A DNA stretch of 64,000 nucleotides from Gammaproteobacteria bacterium (GTDB lineage Bacteria; Pseudomonadota; Gammaproteobacteria; SZUA-140): positions 186,001-250,000 of the forward strand of contig JADJWH010000004.1 in assembly GCA_016716465.1 (NCBI GenBank), given 5' to 3'. The position numbers and the translations under genes are program-made. The first letter of the stretch is position 1. Each line of letters starts with the position of its first letter. Shown piece by piece: positions 50,012 through 59,739 of the stretch. The notes beneath the pieces are model-generated. The model was not told the DNA's origin and did no database searches. It saw only the letters and a program-made list of their open reading frames with translations.

Positions 50012-52000
50012 ATGAATTTCCTTGGCATCGATACCGGGGGGACCTTCACCGACTTCGTCTGCCTGACGGACGGGATCCTGCGCATCCACAAGGTACTGTC
50101 GACGCCGCAGGCGCCGGAACGGGCCATCCTGCAGGGGATCGCCGAGCTCGGACTGGACGGCCCGGCGCTCTTCATCGTGCACGGCAGCACCGTAGCGACC
50201 AATGCCGTGCTCGAGGGCAAGGGCGTGCGCACGGTGTTCATCACCAATCACGGGCTGCGTGACCTGCTCACCATCGGCCGCCAGGCCCGGCGCGCGCTCT
50301 ACGATCTGCAGCCCGCGCCGGAGCCGCCGCCGGTGGCGCGCGAACTGTGCCTGGAAACGGGCGGACGGCTGGGCGCGCGCGGCGAGGTCGTCACCCCGCT
50401 CACGGCGGCGGACCTGGCCGAACTGCGCGCGGCGGTGGATCGCCTGGCGCCGCGCGCGGTCGCCATCAATCTGCTGTTCTCCTTTCTCGATGATCGCTTC
50501 GAACGTGAGGTCGCCGCCGCCATGCCCGCGGGCGTGTTCGTCGCGCGCTCTTCTGCCGTCCTGCCGGAATATAAAGAATACGAACGCGGCGTGACGACCT
50601 GGCTCAACGCCAGTGTGGGACCGCTGGTGGAAGACTATCTGACCGGTCTCACGCGCGCCCTGCCGGCCGCGCGCGTCTCCGTCATGCAGAGCTCCGGCGA
50701 CACCATCGCCGCGGCGCAGGCGGGCTCCCAGGCCGTGCGTATGCTCTTGTCCGGCCCGGCCGGCGGTCTTGCCGCCGTGCGCCGCCTCGGCGCCGGTGCC
50801 GGCCGGCACCGGCTGCTGAGCTTCGACATGGGCGGAACCTCCACCGATGTCGCGCTGATCGATGGCGAGCCGCGCCTGAGCGGCGAGGGGCGTGTCGGCG
50901 GCTACCCGGTCGCCGTGCCGATGGTGGACATGCACACCATCGGCGCCGGTGGCGGTTCCATCGCCTTTCTCGATGATGGCGGCCTGTTGCGCGTCGGCCC
51001 CGCCTCGGCCGGGGCCGACCCGGGACCGGCCTGTTACGGGCGCGGCGGCCGGGCGCCAACCGTCACCGACGCCAACCTGGTGCTCGGCCGCCTGCCCGTC
51101 GACGGTTTTCTCGGCGGCCGCATGCGGCTCGACCGCGCCGCGGCGGCGCAGGCGCTGGCAGGGGTTGCGGGACCGCTCGGGCTCGGCATCGAGGACGCCG
51201 CGGTCGGCATCGTGCGCATCGCCAATGAACACATGGCGCAGGCGCTGCGCGTGATCTCGGTACAGCGCGGCATCGACCCGCGCGGCTACACACTGGCCTC
51301 GTTCGGGGGCGCCGGCGGTCTGCATGTGTGCGCGCTGGCGGAGGCGCTCGACATCGCGCACGCCCTGGTGCCGGTGCATGCCGGCGTGTTGTCCGCGCTC
51401 GGCATGCTGGTGGCGCCCCGCGGGCGGCAATTGTCGCGCTCGATGGCGCGCCCGCTGCGGGAATGCTCCGTCACCGACATCGAGCATGGTCTCGGCGAAC
51501 TGATCGCGCGCGGTCGCGCCGAACTGAGGGAGGAGCGGGTGGCGGAGCGGGACATCACCGTCACGCGCACGCTCGATCTGCGCTATCAGGGCCAGAGCCA
51601 GAGTCTGAACGTGGCCTGGGAGGATCCCGCGCGCTGCGCGGACGCCTTCCATGAGCTGCACCGGCAGCGTTACGGACACGCCCTCGAGCAGCCGCTCGAA
51701 CTGGTCAATCTGCGCGTCGGCCTGCGCGCGCCGGCCCCGGATCCGGATCTCGCGCCGCCACCGGCCCCGGATCGGCCTGCCGCGCCCCATGCCCGCACGG
51801 ACCTCTACGGCGGCGCAGCCGGCGTCGCGGTCTATGCGCGCGCGGCGCTCGCCCGCGGGCAGCGCGTGGAAGGACCGGCGCTGATCACCGAAACGGTCGC
51901 CACCACCTATCTCGCCCCCGGCTGGAGCTGCCAGCGCGACGACACCGGCAATCTGCTGCTGACGCGCGGTACCTCCGTCCCGCTCACCGCCGGCGATTGA
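50012..52000 (+). CDS. Hydantoinase/oxoprolinase A-type protein
   Basis: 662 residues of the HyuA/N-methylhydantoinase A family. The ASKHA-type ATPase motifs are FLGIDTGGTFTDFVCL, IVHGSTVATNAVLEGKG and LLSFDMGGTSTDVALIDG, with ASFGGAGGLHVCALA near the middle. These enzymes open hydantoin or oxoproline rings with ATP and usually need a HyuB partner. No hyuB is adjacent. The 3' end overlaps the convergent ptsI by 17 bases. Confidence 0.88.
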   Translation: MNFLGIDTGGTFTDFVCLTDGILRIHKVLSTPQAPERAILQGIAELGLDGPALFIVHGSTVATNAVLEGKGVRTVFITNHGLRDLLTIGRQARRALYDLQPAPEPPPVARELCLETGGRLGARGEVVTPLTAADLAELRAAVDRLAPRAVAINLLFSFLDDRFEREVAAAMPAGVFVARSSAVLPEYKEYERGVTTWLNASVGPLVEDYLTGLTRALPAARVSVMQSSGDTIAAAQAGSQAVRMLLSGPAGGLAAVRRLGAGAGRHRLLSFDMGGTSTDVALIDGEPRLSGEGRVGGYPVAVPMVDMHTIGAGGGSIAFLDDGGLLRVGPASAGADPGPACYGRGGRAPTVTDANLVLGRLPVDGFLGGRMRLDRAAAAQALAGVAGPLGLGIEDAAVGIVRIANEHMAQALRVISVQRGIDPRGYTLASFGGAGGLHVCALAEALDIAHALVPVHAGVLSALGMLVAPRGRQLSRSMARPLRECSVTDIEHGLGELIARGRAELREERVAERDITVTRTLDLRYQGQSQSLNVAWEDPARCADAFHELHRQRYGHALEQPLELVNLRVGLRAPAPDPDLAPPPAPDRPAAPHARTDLYGGAAGVAVYARAALARGQRVEGPALITETVATTYLAPGWSCQRDDTGNLLLTRGTSVPLTAGD

Positions 52001-53723
52001 GATCGTCGATCAGGGCCGGGATCCGGGCGGATGACCGGCTGCGCATCATCCGGCGCACATCGCGCTCGAGCGTATCGAGCCGACTCTCATTGATCACCCG
52101 CTTGACCTCGAGCAGGGTGGCGGGAACCATGCTGAATTCGCGCAGTCCGAGACCGAGCAGCAGGCGCGTATAATCGGGGTCCCCCGCCATCTCGCCGCAC
52201 ATCGCCACCGGGATCCCGGCGCGCCGGCCGGCGCGGATGGTCAGCTGTATCAGTCTGAGTATGGCCGGGTGCAGCGGGTCGTACAGATAATTCACCTCCT
52301 CGTCGAGGCGGTCCACCGCGAGGGTGTACTGAATCAGGTCGTTCGTCCCGATGGAAAAGAAATCGAGGTGTCGCGCCAGGGTATCCGCCGCCAGCGCGGC
52401 GGCCGGCACCTCGATCATGCCGCCGACCGGCAGGCTCGGATCGAAGCGGACGCCTTCCCGCTCCAGCGCCTTCTTCTCCTCCGCGATCAGCCGCAGCACC
52501 TGCAGCATCTCGCCCGCGCCCGAGAGCATCGGCACCAGCATGCGCACCGGACCATGGGCGGAAACCCGCAGGATGGCGCGCACCTGCGGCGAGAACATGC
52601 CCGGATCCTTCAGGCACCAGCGGATCGCGCGCAGACCCAGCGCCGGATTGCTCGCCGCCGGCGTCCGCGGTTCCTTGCCGAGACACTTGTCCGCGCCGAG
52701 GTCCAGGGTGCGTATCGTGACCGGCGCGCCCTTCATCGCCCGCACCACGCGCAGATAGGCCTCGTATTGCTCGTCCTCTTCCGGCAGCGTCTCCCGGTTG
52801 AGAAACAGCATCTCGGTGCGCAGCAGGCCTACCCCGGCGGCGCCGAGCCTATGGGCGGCGCTGGCCTCCTCGGGCAGTTCCACGTTGGCCATCAACGCGA
52901 CGACGTGGCCGTCGCGGGTCACCGCCGGGCGTTCGCGCAGCTTGTTCAGCTCGGCGACATGCCGCCGCTCCTCGCGCTGGCGCAGGCGATAATAGGCCAG
53001 CTCGCCCGCGTCCGCGCCGGCGAGCACCATGCCGTTCTCGGCGTCAACCACCAGCGCCTCGCCGCTGCGCAGATAGCGGCGCAGGTGATGCACCCCGACC
53101 ACCGCGGGCAATCCCAGGCTGCGCGCCAGGATGGCGGTATGGGAATTGGGACCGCCGTACTCCGTCACCACGGCGGCGATACCCTGCTGATGCATCAGCA
53201 GGGTCTCCGCCGGCGAGACATCGCCGGCGATCAGGACGGCGCCGCGCAGCTGGCCGGCGCGGCCGTCGTGGCCCGGGTCATACCGCCCCTGGAGATTGCG
53301 CAGGATGCGGTTGACCACGTGATCGACATCGTCCCTGCGGGTGCGCAGATAAGGATCGTCCATCTCCTCGAACACGCGCACCAGGGTGTCCCGCTGCAGC
53401 TTCAGCGCCCACTCGGCGTTGCATTGCCGGGCGCGCATGATCTTGACCGGGGCCTCGCTCAGTACGCCGTCATCGAGCATGAGCAGGTGGGCGTCCATGA
53501 AGGCGGTGATGTCGCCGGGGGTATCGGCGGGGATGCGCTTGCGGATGTCGCGCAGTTGCTGCCTGGCCTTCCTGTGCGCCGCGCGGTAACGCGTGATCTC
53601 TTCCTGCAGCAGCGGCCTGGGTATCGTGTGCTCGCCGATCTCGGGCTGTTCGTGATGGAGGATCACGGCCTTGCCGATGGCGACGCCCCGGGTGACGCTG
53701 ATGCCGCTCAATACCAGACTCAT
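51984..53723 (-). CDS. ptsI: Phosphoenolpyruvate-protein phosphotransferase (enzyme I)
   Basis: 579 residues without a GAF domain. GVAIGKAVILHHEQP begins the N domain; the phospho-His is in GGPNSHTAILARSLGLPAVV. TLDLGADKCLG, FFSIGTNDLIQYTLAVDR and MCGEMAGDPDY form the PEP site. Second enzyme I in the window besides ptsP. It is the last gene of the ptsN-hprK-rapZ-EIIA-HPr block, so it probably phosphorylates that HPr. Confidence 0.94.
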   Translation of the reverse strand: MSLVLSGISVTRGVAIGKAVILHHEQPEIGEHTIPRPLLQEEITRYRAAHRKARQQLRDIRKRIPADTPGDITAFMDAHLLMLDDGVLSEAPVKIMRARQCNAEWALKLQRDTLVRVFEEMDDPYLRTRRDDVDHVVNRILRNLQGRYDPGHDGRAGQLRGAVLIAGDVSPAETLLMHQQGIAAVVTEYGGPNSHTAILARSLGLPAVVGVHHLRRYLRSGEALVVDAENGMVLAGADAGELAYYRLRQREERRHVAELNKLRERPAVTRDGHVVALMANVELPEEASAAHRLGAAGVGLLRTEMLFLNRETLPEEDEQYEAYLRVVRAMKGAPVTIRTLDLGADKCLGKEPRTPAASNPALGLRAIRWCLKDPGMFSPQVRAILRVSAHGPVRMLVPMLSGAGEMLQVLRLIAEEKKALEREGVRFDPSLPVGGMIEVPAAALAADTLARHLDFFSIGTNDLIQYTLAVDRLDEEVNYLYDPLHPAILRLIQLTIRAGRRAGIPVAMCGEMAGDPDYTRLLLGLGLREFSMVPATLLEVKRVINESRLDTLERDVRRMMRSRSSARIPALIDDLNRRR

Positions 53724-53788
53724 GGGATCGCATCCCTCCGGTGCCGATGCGCCCGCGACCGGATGCCGCCCGGCCGCGCGCCGATCCG

Positions 53789-54061
53789 TTACACTTCCTC
53801 GCCGAAACGCTGCCTGATGAGATCCTCCAGCTTCTGCAGGGCGGCCGCCTCGTCGCGGCCGTCCGCGACGAGTTCGATCTCGGTGCCCTGGGCGGCCGCC
53901 AGCATCATCACGCCCATGATGCTCTTGCCGTTCACCTGGCGCGCGCCGCGCACCAGGTGGATGTCGGACTCGAACTCGGAGGCCAGCGTGACCAGCTTGG
54001 CCGCGGCGCGCGCGTGCAGGCCGAGACGGTTGACGATGGTGACCGTTCTGCGCGCCGCCAT
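53789..54061 (-). CDS. ptsH: HPr family phosphocarrier protein
   Basis: 90 residues. NRLGLHARAAAKLV carries the phospho-His16 and NGKSIMGVMML the regulatory Ser46, the site used by HprK, which is encoded three genes upstream. It accepts phosphate from enzyme I and passes it to EIIA proteins. Its start abuts the EIIA-Man stop. Confidence 0.95.
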   Translation of the reverse strand: MAARRTVTIVNRLGLHARAAAKLVTLASEFESDIHLVRGARQVNGKSIMGVMMLAAAQGTEIELVADGRDEAAALQKLEDLIRQRFGEEV

Positions 54062-54465
54062 TACACCTCCCCCTCCGGACCGCAGCTGAATATGCCCTCG
54101 CGTCCGCCGCTCAGGGCCTTGTCCTTCAGCTGCACCATGCCGAGGCGGGGATAGTTCATCAGGCGGACCAGCATCGGTAGGTTGACGCCGGCGATGACGG
54201 TCACATGCTCGTTGTCGCGCTTGAGCGCGGTGGCGATATTGCTGGGAGTCGAGCCGAACATGTCCGTCAGCACGATGACGCCGTCGCCCTGATCCAGCTC
54301 ACGCACCGCCGCGCGCGCGCGCTCGAGCACCTGCGCCGGATCGCTCGCCGGCGTCACGGCGATCACCGCCGCCGGCAGTGGCTGTCCGCCCAGCATCGAC
54401 ACCGCGGTTTCGAGCAGCGCCTCGCCGATGCGATTGTGCGAGATCAGGCACAGGCCGACGCTCAT
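54061..54465 (-). CDS. PTS IIA component, mannose family
   Basis: 134 residues. The phosphorylation site is His10 in LCLISHNRIGEAL; VIVLTDMFGSTPSNIA and NLPMLVRLMNY are typical of EIIA-Man. No IIB/IIC/IID membrane genes are present, so it is probably regulatory. Overlaps rapZ by 4 bases. Confidence 0.92.
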   Translation of the reverse strand: MSVGLCLISHNRIGEALLETAVSMLGGQPLPAAVIAVTPASDPAQVLERARAAVRELDQGDGVIVLTDMFGSTPSNIATALKRDNEHVTVIAGVNLPMLVRLMNYPRLGMVQLKDKALSGGREGIFSCGPEGEV

Positions 54466-55322
54466 CGCAGCTCCCGGTGCCGCGTCATCACGCCGGCGCG
54501 CGACTGCCTGAAATGCGCCGCCAGGCTCTCCGCCAGATACACCGAGCGGTGCTGGCCGCCGGTGCAGCCGATCGCGACCGACATGTAGTTGCGGTTCTCC
54601 GCCTCGAAGCTCGGGATCCAGCGCTCGAGAAAGGCACGGATGTCATCGTACATGCGCACTACCGCGGGCTGCTGGCCCAGGAAGCGGATCACCTCCGGAT
54701 CGTTGCCCTTGCGCATGCGCAGCGTCGGGTCCCAGTGCGGATTGGGCAGGCAGCGCACGTCGAAAACAAAATCCGCGTCGGTGGGGATGCCGTACTTGTA
54801 GCCGAACGACATGAACAGGATCGAGAGCGAGGCGGACTTGTGCTGGGCGACGCGTTCGCGGATCACGCCGCGCAGCTGGTGTACGTTGAAGTTGCTGGTA
54901 TCGATATGGAGGTCGGCGCTGGCGGCGATCGGCGCCAGCAGCTCGCGTTCGACCGCGATCGCCTCCAGCAGGGAGACGTCGACACGGGTGAGCGGGTGCT
55001 TGCGGCGGGTCTCGCTGAAGCGCTTGATCAGCACGTTGTCGGCGGCGCCGAGAAAGATCACGCTGCAATCGAGGCCGGGCTTGCGGATCTCGTCGAGAAT
55101 GTCGCCGAAGCGGCCGAGGTCGCGCGACAGGTTGCGCGCGTCGATGCCGACCGCCACGTTCTCGATGTTGCGCTTCTCCGCCGTGGCCACGATCTGGTCG
55201 ACGAACTGCGGCAGCAGGCTGAGCGGCAGGTTGTCCACGCAATAGTAGTCAAGATCTTCCAGCGCCTGCAGCGCGATGCTCTTGCCGGAGCCGGACAGGC
55301 CACTGATGACCAACAACCTCAT
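54462..55322 (-). CDS. rapZ: RNase adapter protein RapZ
   Basis: 286 residues. Walker A is ISGLSGSGKSIALQALED; the C-terminal domain has GCTGGQHRSVYLAE. RapZ binds the small RNA GlmZ in enterobacteria and guides RNase E; it links envelope-precursor supply to the PTS. Overlaps hprK by 4 bases. Confidence 0.95.
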   Translation of the reverse strand: MRLLVISGLSGSGKSIALQALEDLDYYCVDNLPLSLLPQFVDQIVATAEKRNIENVAVGIDARNLSRDLGRFGDILDEIRKPGLDCSVIFLGAADNVLIKRFSETRRKHPLTRVDVSLLEAIAVERELLAPIAASADLHIDTSNFNVHQLRGVIRERVAQHKSASLSILFMSFGYKYGIPTDADFVFDVRCLPNPHWDPTLRMRKGNDPEVIRFLGQQPAVVRMYDDIRAFLERWIPSFEAENRNYMSVAIGCTGGQHRSVYLAESLAAHFRQSRAGVMTRHRELR

Positions 55323-56278
55323 GCACCCTCCCCCAGGATCATGCGCTGTTGACGTTCGCTGAATGTCTGCGCCGCATTGTACCCTTTCAGCAGCAGGATG
55401 TGGTTGCGCACCGCCCCCTCCACCAGCACGGCGAGGTTATGCCCCGGCGCCACCGGCAGCGTGATCTGCGGCACCTCGACGTCGAGAATGGTGCGGCGCT
55501 GGCGGCTGCCCTGCAGGCGGTCGATGGCCGCCAGTTCGTCCCCGCTCATCTGCTGCAGGTGAATGATCAGGCGCAGGTTCTTGTCGGGCTTGATCACGCT
55601 GTCGCCGAACATGGCGCGGATATCGAGCACGCCCAGCCCGCGCACCTCGAGAAAGCCGCTCAACCCGGCCGGACAGGAGCCGTTGAGTATGTCCGGCGCG
55701 GTGCGCCTGAACTCGGGGGCATCGTCCGCGATCAGGCGGTGGTTGCGGCTGATCAGTTCGAGCGCGAGTTCGCTCTTGCCGACACCGCTCTTGCCGGTGA
55801 GCAGCACCCCGATGCCGAGCACTTCCATGAATACCCCGTGCAGGATCAGGCGATCGGCCAGGGCGTTCGACAGATAGTACTGCAGGTGGCTGATGATCTT
55901 GTAATCCGGCAGCGGCGCGGAAAACAGCGCCACGGCGCCCGCGTCCGCCTGCGCGCGGAGATCGTCCGCGATCGGCAGGCCGTCCGAAACGATCACGCAG
56001 GCTGGCGCCGCGGCGAATATCCGCCGCAGGTGCTCGGCGCGGGTATCGCCTTGCAATTGTTCCAGATAACCCGCCTCGGCGGGGCCCAGCACCTGGATGC
56101 GGTTGGGGTGGATCAGGTTGAGATGGCCGGCGCCGGAATCGAAGGGACGGTCGAGCGCGGCGGCGTCCTGCATTCCGCGCAGCTCACGGGCGGCTCCGCC
56201 GTGCCCCGCGGCCCAGGTCAATCCCAGCCTCGCCCGATATTCGTCGTACAGGGTGGAGACTGTGAGCGCTTTTCCCAT
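55319..56278 (-). CDS. hprK: HPr kinase/phosphorylase
   Basis: 319 residues. The N-terminal domain is followed by the P-loop LLTGKSGVGKSELALELI and the HPrK signature LEVRGLGVLDIRAMFG. It phosphorylates and dephosphorylates Ser46 of HPr. It sits between ptsN and rapZ, as in many Gamma- and Betaproteobacteria lacking sugar PTS. Confidence 0.95.
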   Translation of the reverse strand: MGKALTVSTLYDEYRARLGLTWAAGHGGAARELRGMQDAAALDRPFDSGAGHLNLIHPNRIQVLGPAEAGYLEQLQGDTRAEHLRRIFAAAPACVIVSDGLPIADDLRAQADAGAVALFSAPLPDYKIISHLQYYLSNALADRLILHGVFMEVLGIGVLLTGKSGVGKSELALELISRNHRLIADDAPEFRRTAPDILNGSCPAGLSGFLEVRGLGVLDIRAMFGDSVIKPDKNLRLIIHLQQMSGDELAAIDRLQGSRQRRTILDVEVPQITLPVAPGHNLAVLVEGAVRNHILLLKGYNAAQTFSERQQRMILGEGA

Positions 56279-56287
56279 ACGGGCAGG

Positions 56288-56779
56288 CTATGTCGCCGGG
56301 CCGGCCGCCCGTTCATTCTCCGCCGGCTGCCACGACACCAGCAGCCGATACACCTCCTCATCGCTCTTCGCGGCATGGACCTGCGCGCAAAACGCGGGAT
56401 CGCTGAACATCTCGGCCAGGGTCGCCAGGATATCGAGGTGCTCCTGCGTGGACTGCTCCGGGACCAGCAGGGCGCAGATCATGTCCACCGCCTTCTCGTC
56501 CGCGGCATCGTAATCGACCCCGCGATTCAGCTTCATGAAGGCGCACACGGCGTGATTGAGCCCCTTCAGGCGCCCGTGCGGGATGGCGACGCCATGCCCG
56601 AGCCCGGTGCAGCCCAGCCGTTCGCGCTCGATCAGGCTGGCGAACACCTCGGACTGGTTCAGCCGGGGCTCGCCCTTCGACACCAGTTCACTGAGCATCT
56701 CGAAGGCGCGCTTCTTGCTGCCCACGATGTTGCGGCACGCGACCCTGGAGGGGGTTAACAGCTCTCCGACTCGATTCAT
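56288..56779 (-). CDS. ptsN: PTS IIA-like nitrogen regulatory protein (EIIA-Ntr)
   Basis: 163 residues. The active His lies in GHGVAIPHGRLKGL. VGSKKRAFEMLSELVSKGEP and LLVPEQSTQEHLDILATLAE match EIIA-Ntr. It is the output of the PtsP relay and typically tunes potassium and nitrogen functions. It directly follows rpoN; the hpf gene usually found between them is absent. Confidence 0.94.
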   Translation of the reverse strand: MNRVGELLTPSRVACRNIVGSKKRAFEMLSELVSKGEPRLNQSEVFASLIERERLGCTGLGHGVAIPHGRLKGLNHAVCAFMKLNRGVDYDAADEKAVDMICALLVPEQSTQEHLDILATLAEMFSDPAFCAQVHAAKSDEEVYRLLVSWQPAENERAAGPAT

Positions 56780-56825
56780 GACGACTCCGGCAACCGGGAT
56801 TGTACGCGGGAAAGGGGATCGGGTT

Positions 56826-58343
56826 TCATATCAGGCGCTTCCGCTCGCTCGACGAAGGGATCGCGAGAGCCTCACGATACTTGGCGATGGTACGGCGCGC
56901 GACATTGATGCCCTGCTGTTTGAGCAACTGGGCGATCTTGCTGTCGCTGAGCGGTTTGCCGCCGTCTTCGGCGGCGACCAGCTTCTTGATCAGGGCGCGG
57001 ATCGCGGTGGCGGAGCATTCCCCGCCGCTGGCGGTGCTGACGTGGCTCGAGAAGAAATATTTCAACTCGAAGATGCCGCGCGGGGTGTACATGTATTTCT
57101 GGGTGGTGACGCGCGAGATGGTGGACTCGTGCATCTCGACCGCCTCCGCGATGTCGTGCAGCACCAGCGCCTTCATCGCCTCCTCGCCGTGCTCGAGGAA
57201 TCCGCGCTGGCGTTCGACGATGCAGCTCGCCACCTTGAGCAGCGTCTCGTTCCGGCTCTGCAGGCTCTTGACGAACCAGCGCGCCTCCTGCAGCTGGTTG
57301 CGCATGTACGTATTGTCGTTGCTGTTGTCCGCCCGCTTGACCAGGCTCGCATAGCTGGCATTGATGCGCACCCGGGGCATCGCTTCCGGATTGAGCTCGA
57401 CCTTCCAGCTGTTCTTGTCCCTGGTGACGATCACGTCAGGGATGATGTACTCCACCTTCCGGTCCGTGATCAGGTTGCCCGGACGGGGGTTGAGCGACTG
57501 CACCAGGGCGACGATCTGCTGCAACTCCTGCTGCGTGCACTTGAGGCGGCGCGCGAGCTGGGCGTACTCGCGGTTCGCGAGCAGGTCGAGCTGATCGGCG
57601 ACCAGTTCCCGCGCCTTGTCCAGCAGCGGCACGCCGCCGTCCAGATGCTGCAGCTGGATCAGCATGCATTCGCGCAGGTCGCGCGCGGCAACCCCGACGG
57701 GGTCGAAATTCTGCACCTGATGCAGCACCGCCTGCACCTCGTCCAGATCCACGTCGCCCAGTTCCGCGTTGAGTCCCTCGTGGATCTCATCCAGTGGCAC
57801 GGCCAGATAACCACGGTCGTTCACCGCGTCGATAATGGCGATGGCGATGGCCTGGTCACGCTGGCTGAACGGCGTCATGCTCATCTGCCACAGCAGGTGT
57901 TCGCGCAGTGTTTCCGACGCTCCGGACTGAAATTCGAAGTCGCCGCCTTCCAGCTCGGCGCCCTGGCCACGCGGAACGACGGCGCTGTCGTAGACATCCT
58001 CCCATACGCTGTCCACCGGCAGGTCATCGCCGGCGGCCATGTCGAGTCCGGCCACCGCGTCGCGCAGATCCATGGCGGAGTCGTGCACCTCCTCGGGCTC
58101 GGCCGCCGATGCAGGGCTGGAAACGGTCGGCGCGGACGCGAACTCCGTCCCTTCCGCCGCCATCGGCTCGCCGTCGTCGGAAGCGCCGTCCTCCACCGCC
58201 TCCAGCATCGGATTCGAATCCAGCGCCTGCTGAATCTCCTCACGCAGATCGAGGGTCGAAAGCTGCAGCAGGCGGATCGCCTGCTGCAGCTGCGGGGTCA
58301 TGGTCAGCGACTGGCCGAGACGGATTTGGAGGGTCTGCTTCAT
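56826..58343 (-). CDS. rpoN: RNA polymerase sigma-54 factor
   Basis: 505 residues. Region I is Gln/Leu-rich (IRLGQSLTMTPQLQQAIRLL), region II acidic, and the core-binding and HTH regions follow. The C-terminal RpoN box is ARRTIAKYREAL. It directs transcription from -24/-12 promoters with AAA+ activators. Between lptB and ptsN, its usual place. Confidence 0.97.
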   Translation of the reverse strand: MKQTLQIRLGQSLTMTPQLQQAIRLLQLSTLDLREEIQQALDSNPMLEAVEDGASDDGEPMAAEGTEFASAPTVSSPASAAEPEEVHDSAMDLRDAVAGLDMAAGDDLPVDSVWEDVYDSAVVPRGQGAELEGGDFEFQSGASETLREHLLWQMSMTPFSQRDQAIAIAIIDAVNDRGYLAVPLDEIHEGLNAELGDVDLDEVQAVLHQVQNFDPVGVAARDLRECMLIQLQHLDGGVPLLDKARELVADQLDLLANREYAQLARRLKCTQQELQQIVALVQSLNPRPGNLITDRKVEYIIPDVIVTRDKNSWKVELNPEAMPRVRINASYASLVKRADNSNDNTYMRNQLQEARWFVKSLQSRNETLLKVASCIVERQRGFLEHGEEAMKALVLHDIAEAVEMHESTISRVTTQKYMYTPRGIFELKYFFSSHVSTASGGECSATAIRALIKKLVAAEDGGKPLSDSKIAQLLKQQGINVARRTIAKYREALAIPSSSERKRLI

Positions 58344-58451
58344 TAACCGCGGATACTTCCTGCTGCCGTGAGAACGCGAATTTTAACGTAGATCCCAAAA
58401 GGGAATACAGTGTACCCCACTTACGTCCATGATCAACCTGTAGATTATCGC

Positions 58452-59177
58452 CTAAAGACGGAAATCGTGACCGAGGTAGACCTCGCGCACGCGCTCGCTC
58501 AGCAGGATCTCGTCCGGCCGGCCCGCGATCAGGATCTCGCCCTCATTCATGATATAGGCGCGCTGGCAGATTCCCAGGGTCTCCCTGACATTGTGATCGG
58601 TAATCAGGATCCCGATCCCCTTGTTGCTCAGGTATTTGATTATGCGCTGAATATCCAGTACGGATATGGGATCGACCCCGGCGAAGGGCTCATCCAGCAG
58701 CACGAAACGCGGCTCCATGGCCAGCGTGCGCGCAATTTCCACGCGCCGGCGCTCCCCCCCCGACAGGCTCATGCCGATGGCGTCGCGCAGATGGCCGATA
58801 TGCAGTTCGTCGAGCAGTTCATCCACCCGCCGTTCCTGCCCGGCGCGGTCGAGATCGCGCCGCGTCTGCAGGATCGCACGCACATTGTCCGCCACGCTGA
58901 GCTTGCGAAACACCGACGGCTCCTGTGGCAGGTAGCCGATACCCAGGCGCGCGCGCGCGTGCATCGGAAAGGCGGTGATATCTCGGTCGTTGAGGCGGAT
59001 CGCCCCCCGGTCGCACGGGATTAGCCCGACGATCATGTAGAAACAGGTGGTCTTGCCCGCGCCGTTGGGGCCCAGCAGGCCGACCACTTCGCCGCTGCTG
59101 ATGTCCATCGACACGCCGTTGACGACCGCGCGCGCGCGATAACGCTTGGAGATATCGCTGATGCCGAGCACATCCAT
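58452..59177 (-). CDS. lptB: LPS export ABC transporter ATPase LptB
   Basis: 241 residues from the ATG at 59177 (same length as in E. coli); an ATG seven codons upstream is possible. Walker A GPNGAGKTTCFYM, signature SLSGGERRRVEIARTLA, Walker B FVLLDEPFAGVDPIS. It powers LPS extraction with LptFG, which are not in the window. Downstream of lptA. Confidence 0.95.
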   Translation of the reverse strand: MDVLGISDISKRYRARAVVNGVSMDISSGEVVGLLGPNGAGKTTCFYMIVGLIPCDRGAIRLNDRDITAFPMHARARLGIGYLPQEPSVFRKLSVADNVRAILQTRRDLDRAGQERRVDELLDELHIGHLRDAIGMSLSGGERRRVEIARTLAMEPRFVLLDEPFAGVDPISVLDIQRIIKYLSNKGIGILITDHNVRETLGICQRAYIMNEGEILIAGRPDEILLSERVREVYLGHDFRL

Positions 59178-59187
59178 GAGCGATGCT

Positions 59188-59739
59188 TCAGCGCCCATCC
59201 GTCCCCGCCTGCGGGCGGGACTCCGCCTCGGCAGGCGCGGTCTGACGCGGCTGGATCACCACCTGCACGCGCCCCTCTTCCGCCTCGCCCCGCCGCGCGA
59301 CGATGCGGTCCACGGCGATATCGTAGGTGATGAGCTCGCCCGCGAACTCGTCGCCCCCGTTCCACACATGGGCCTGCTGCCGCAGCACCAGGCGCTCCGG
59401 CTCGACGGTGTACTCGATGCGCAGCGCCTCACCGCGCATGTCTTCGGACTTGCCGTCGAGCCGCTGGCTGAACCGCGCCGGCTGTCCTTCCGCCTGCAGG
59501 CGGGTGAAGTTCCGTTCCGCGTCGTAATGGATCACGACCGTGTCCGCCTCGAGCCGCGTGGTGCCCTGGCTGTAACGCACGTTGCCACGGTAGGTGCCGA
59601 CATGCTTGACGTCGTCGGCCTCGAAGCGGTCGGCCTCGATATGGATGGGCTGTTCGCGATCGCTCGACAGTGCGAGACAAGGCCCCGGTCCCAGCAACGC
59701 GGCGCCGGCCAGCAGGAGCGCGGGCAGGCTAGGGCGCAT
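59188..59739 (-). CDS. lptA: LPS transport periplasmic protein LptA
   Basis: About 183 residues. Signal peptide MRPSLPALLLAGAALL with cleavage after CLA. The OstA-type beta-jellyroll shows DREQPIHIEADRFEADD, YRGNVRYSQGTTRLEADTVV and GDEFAGELITYDIAVDRIVA. It bridges LptC and LptD across the periplasm. Start ATG at 59739, 11 bases inside lptC; an upstream ATG is possible. Confidence 0.93.
   Translation of the reverse strand: MRPSLPALLLAGAALLGPGPCLALSSDREQPIHIEADRFEADDVKHVGTYRGNVRYSQGTTRLEADTVVIHYDAERNFTRLQAEGQPARFSQRLDGKSEDMRGEALRIEYTVEPERLVLRQQAHVWNGGDEFAGELITYDIAVDRIVARRGEAEEGRVQVVIQPRQTAPAEAESRPQAGTDGR

Noticed and set aside
49874..51790. Long minus-strand open frame opposite the HyuA-like gene
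   Set aside because: The plus-strand protein has intact catalytic motifs; the antisense frame is Arg/Gln-rich noise.
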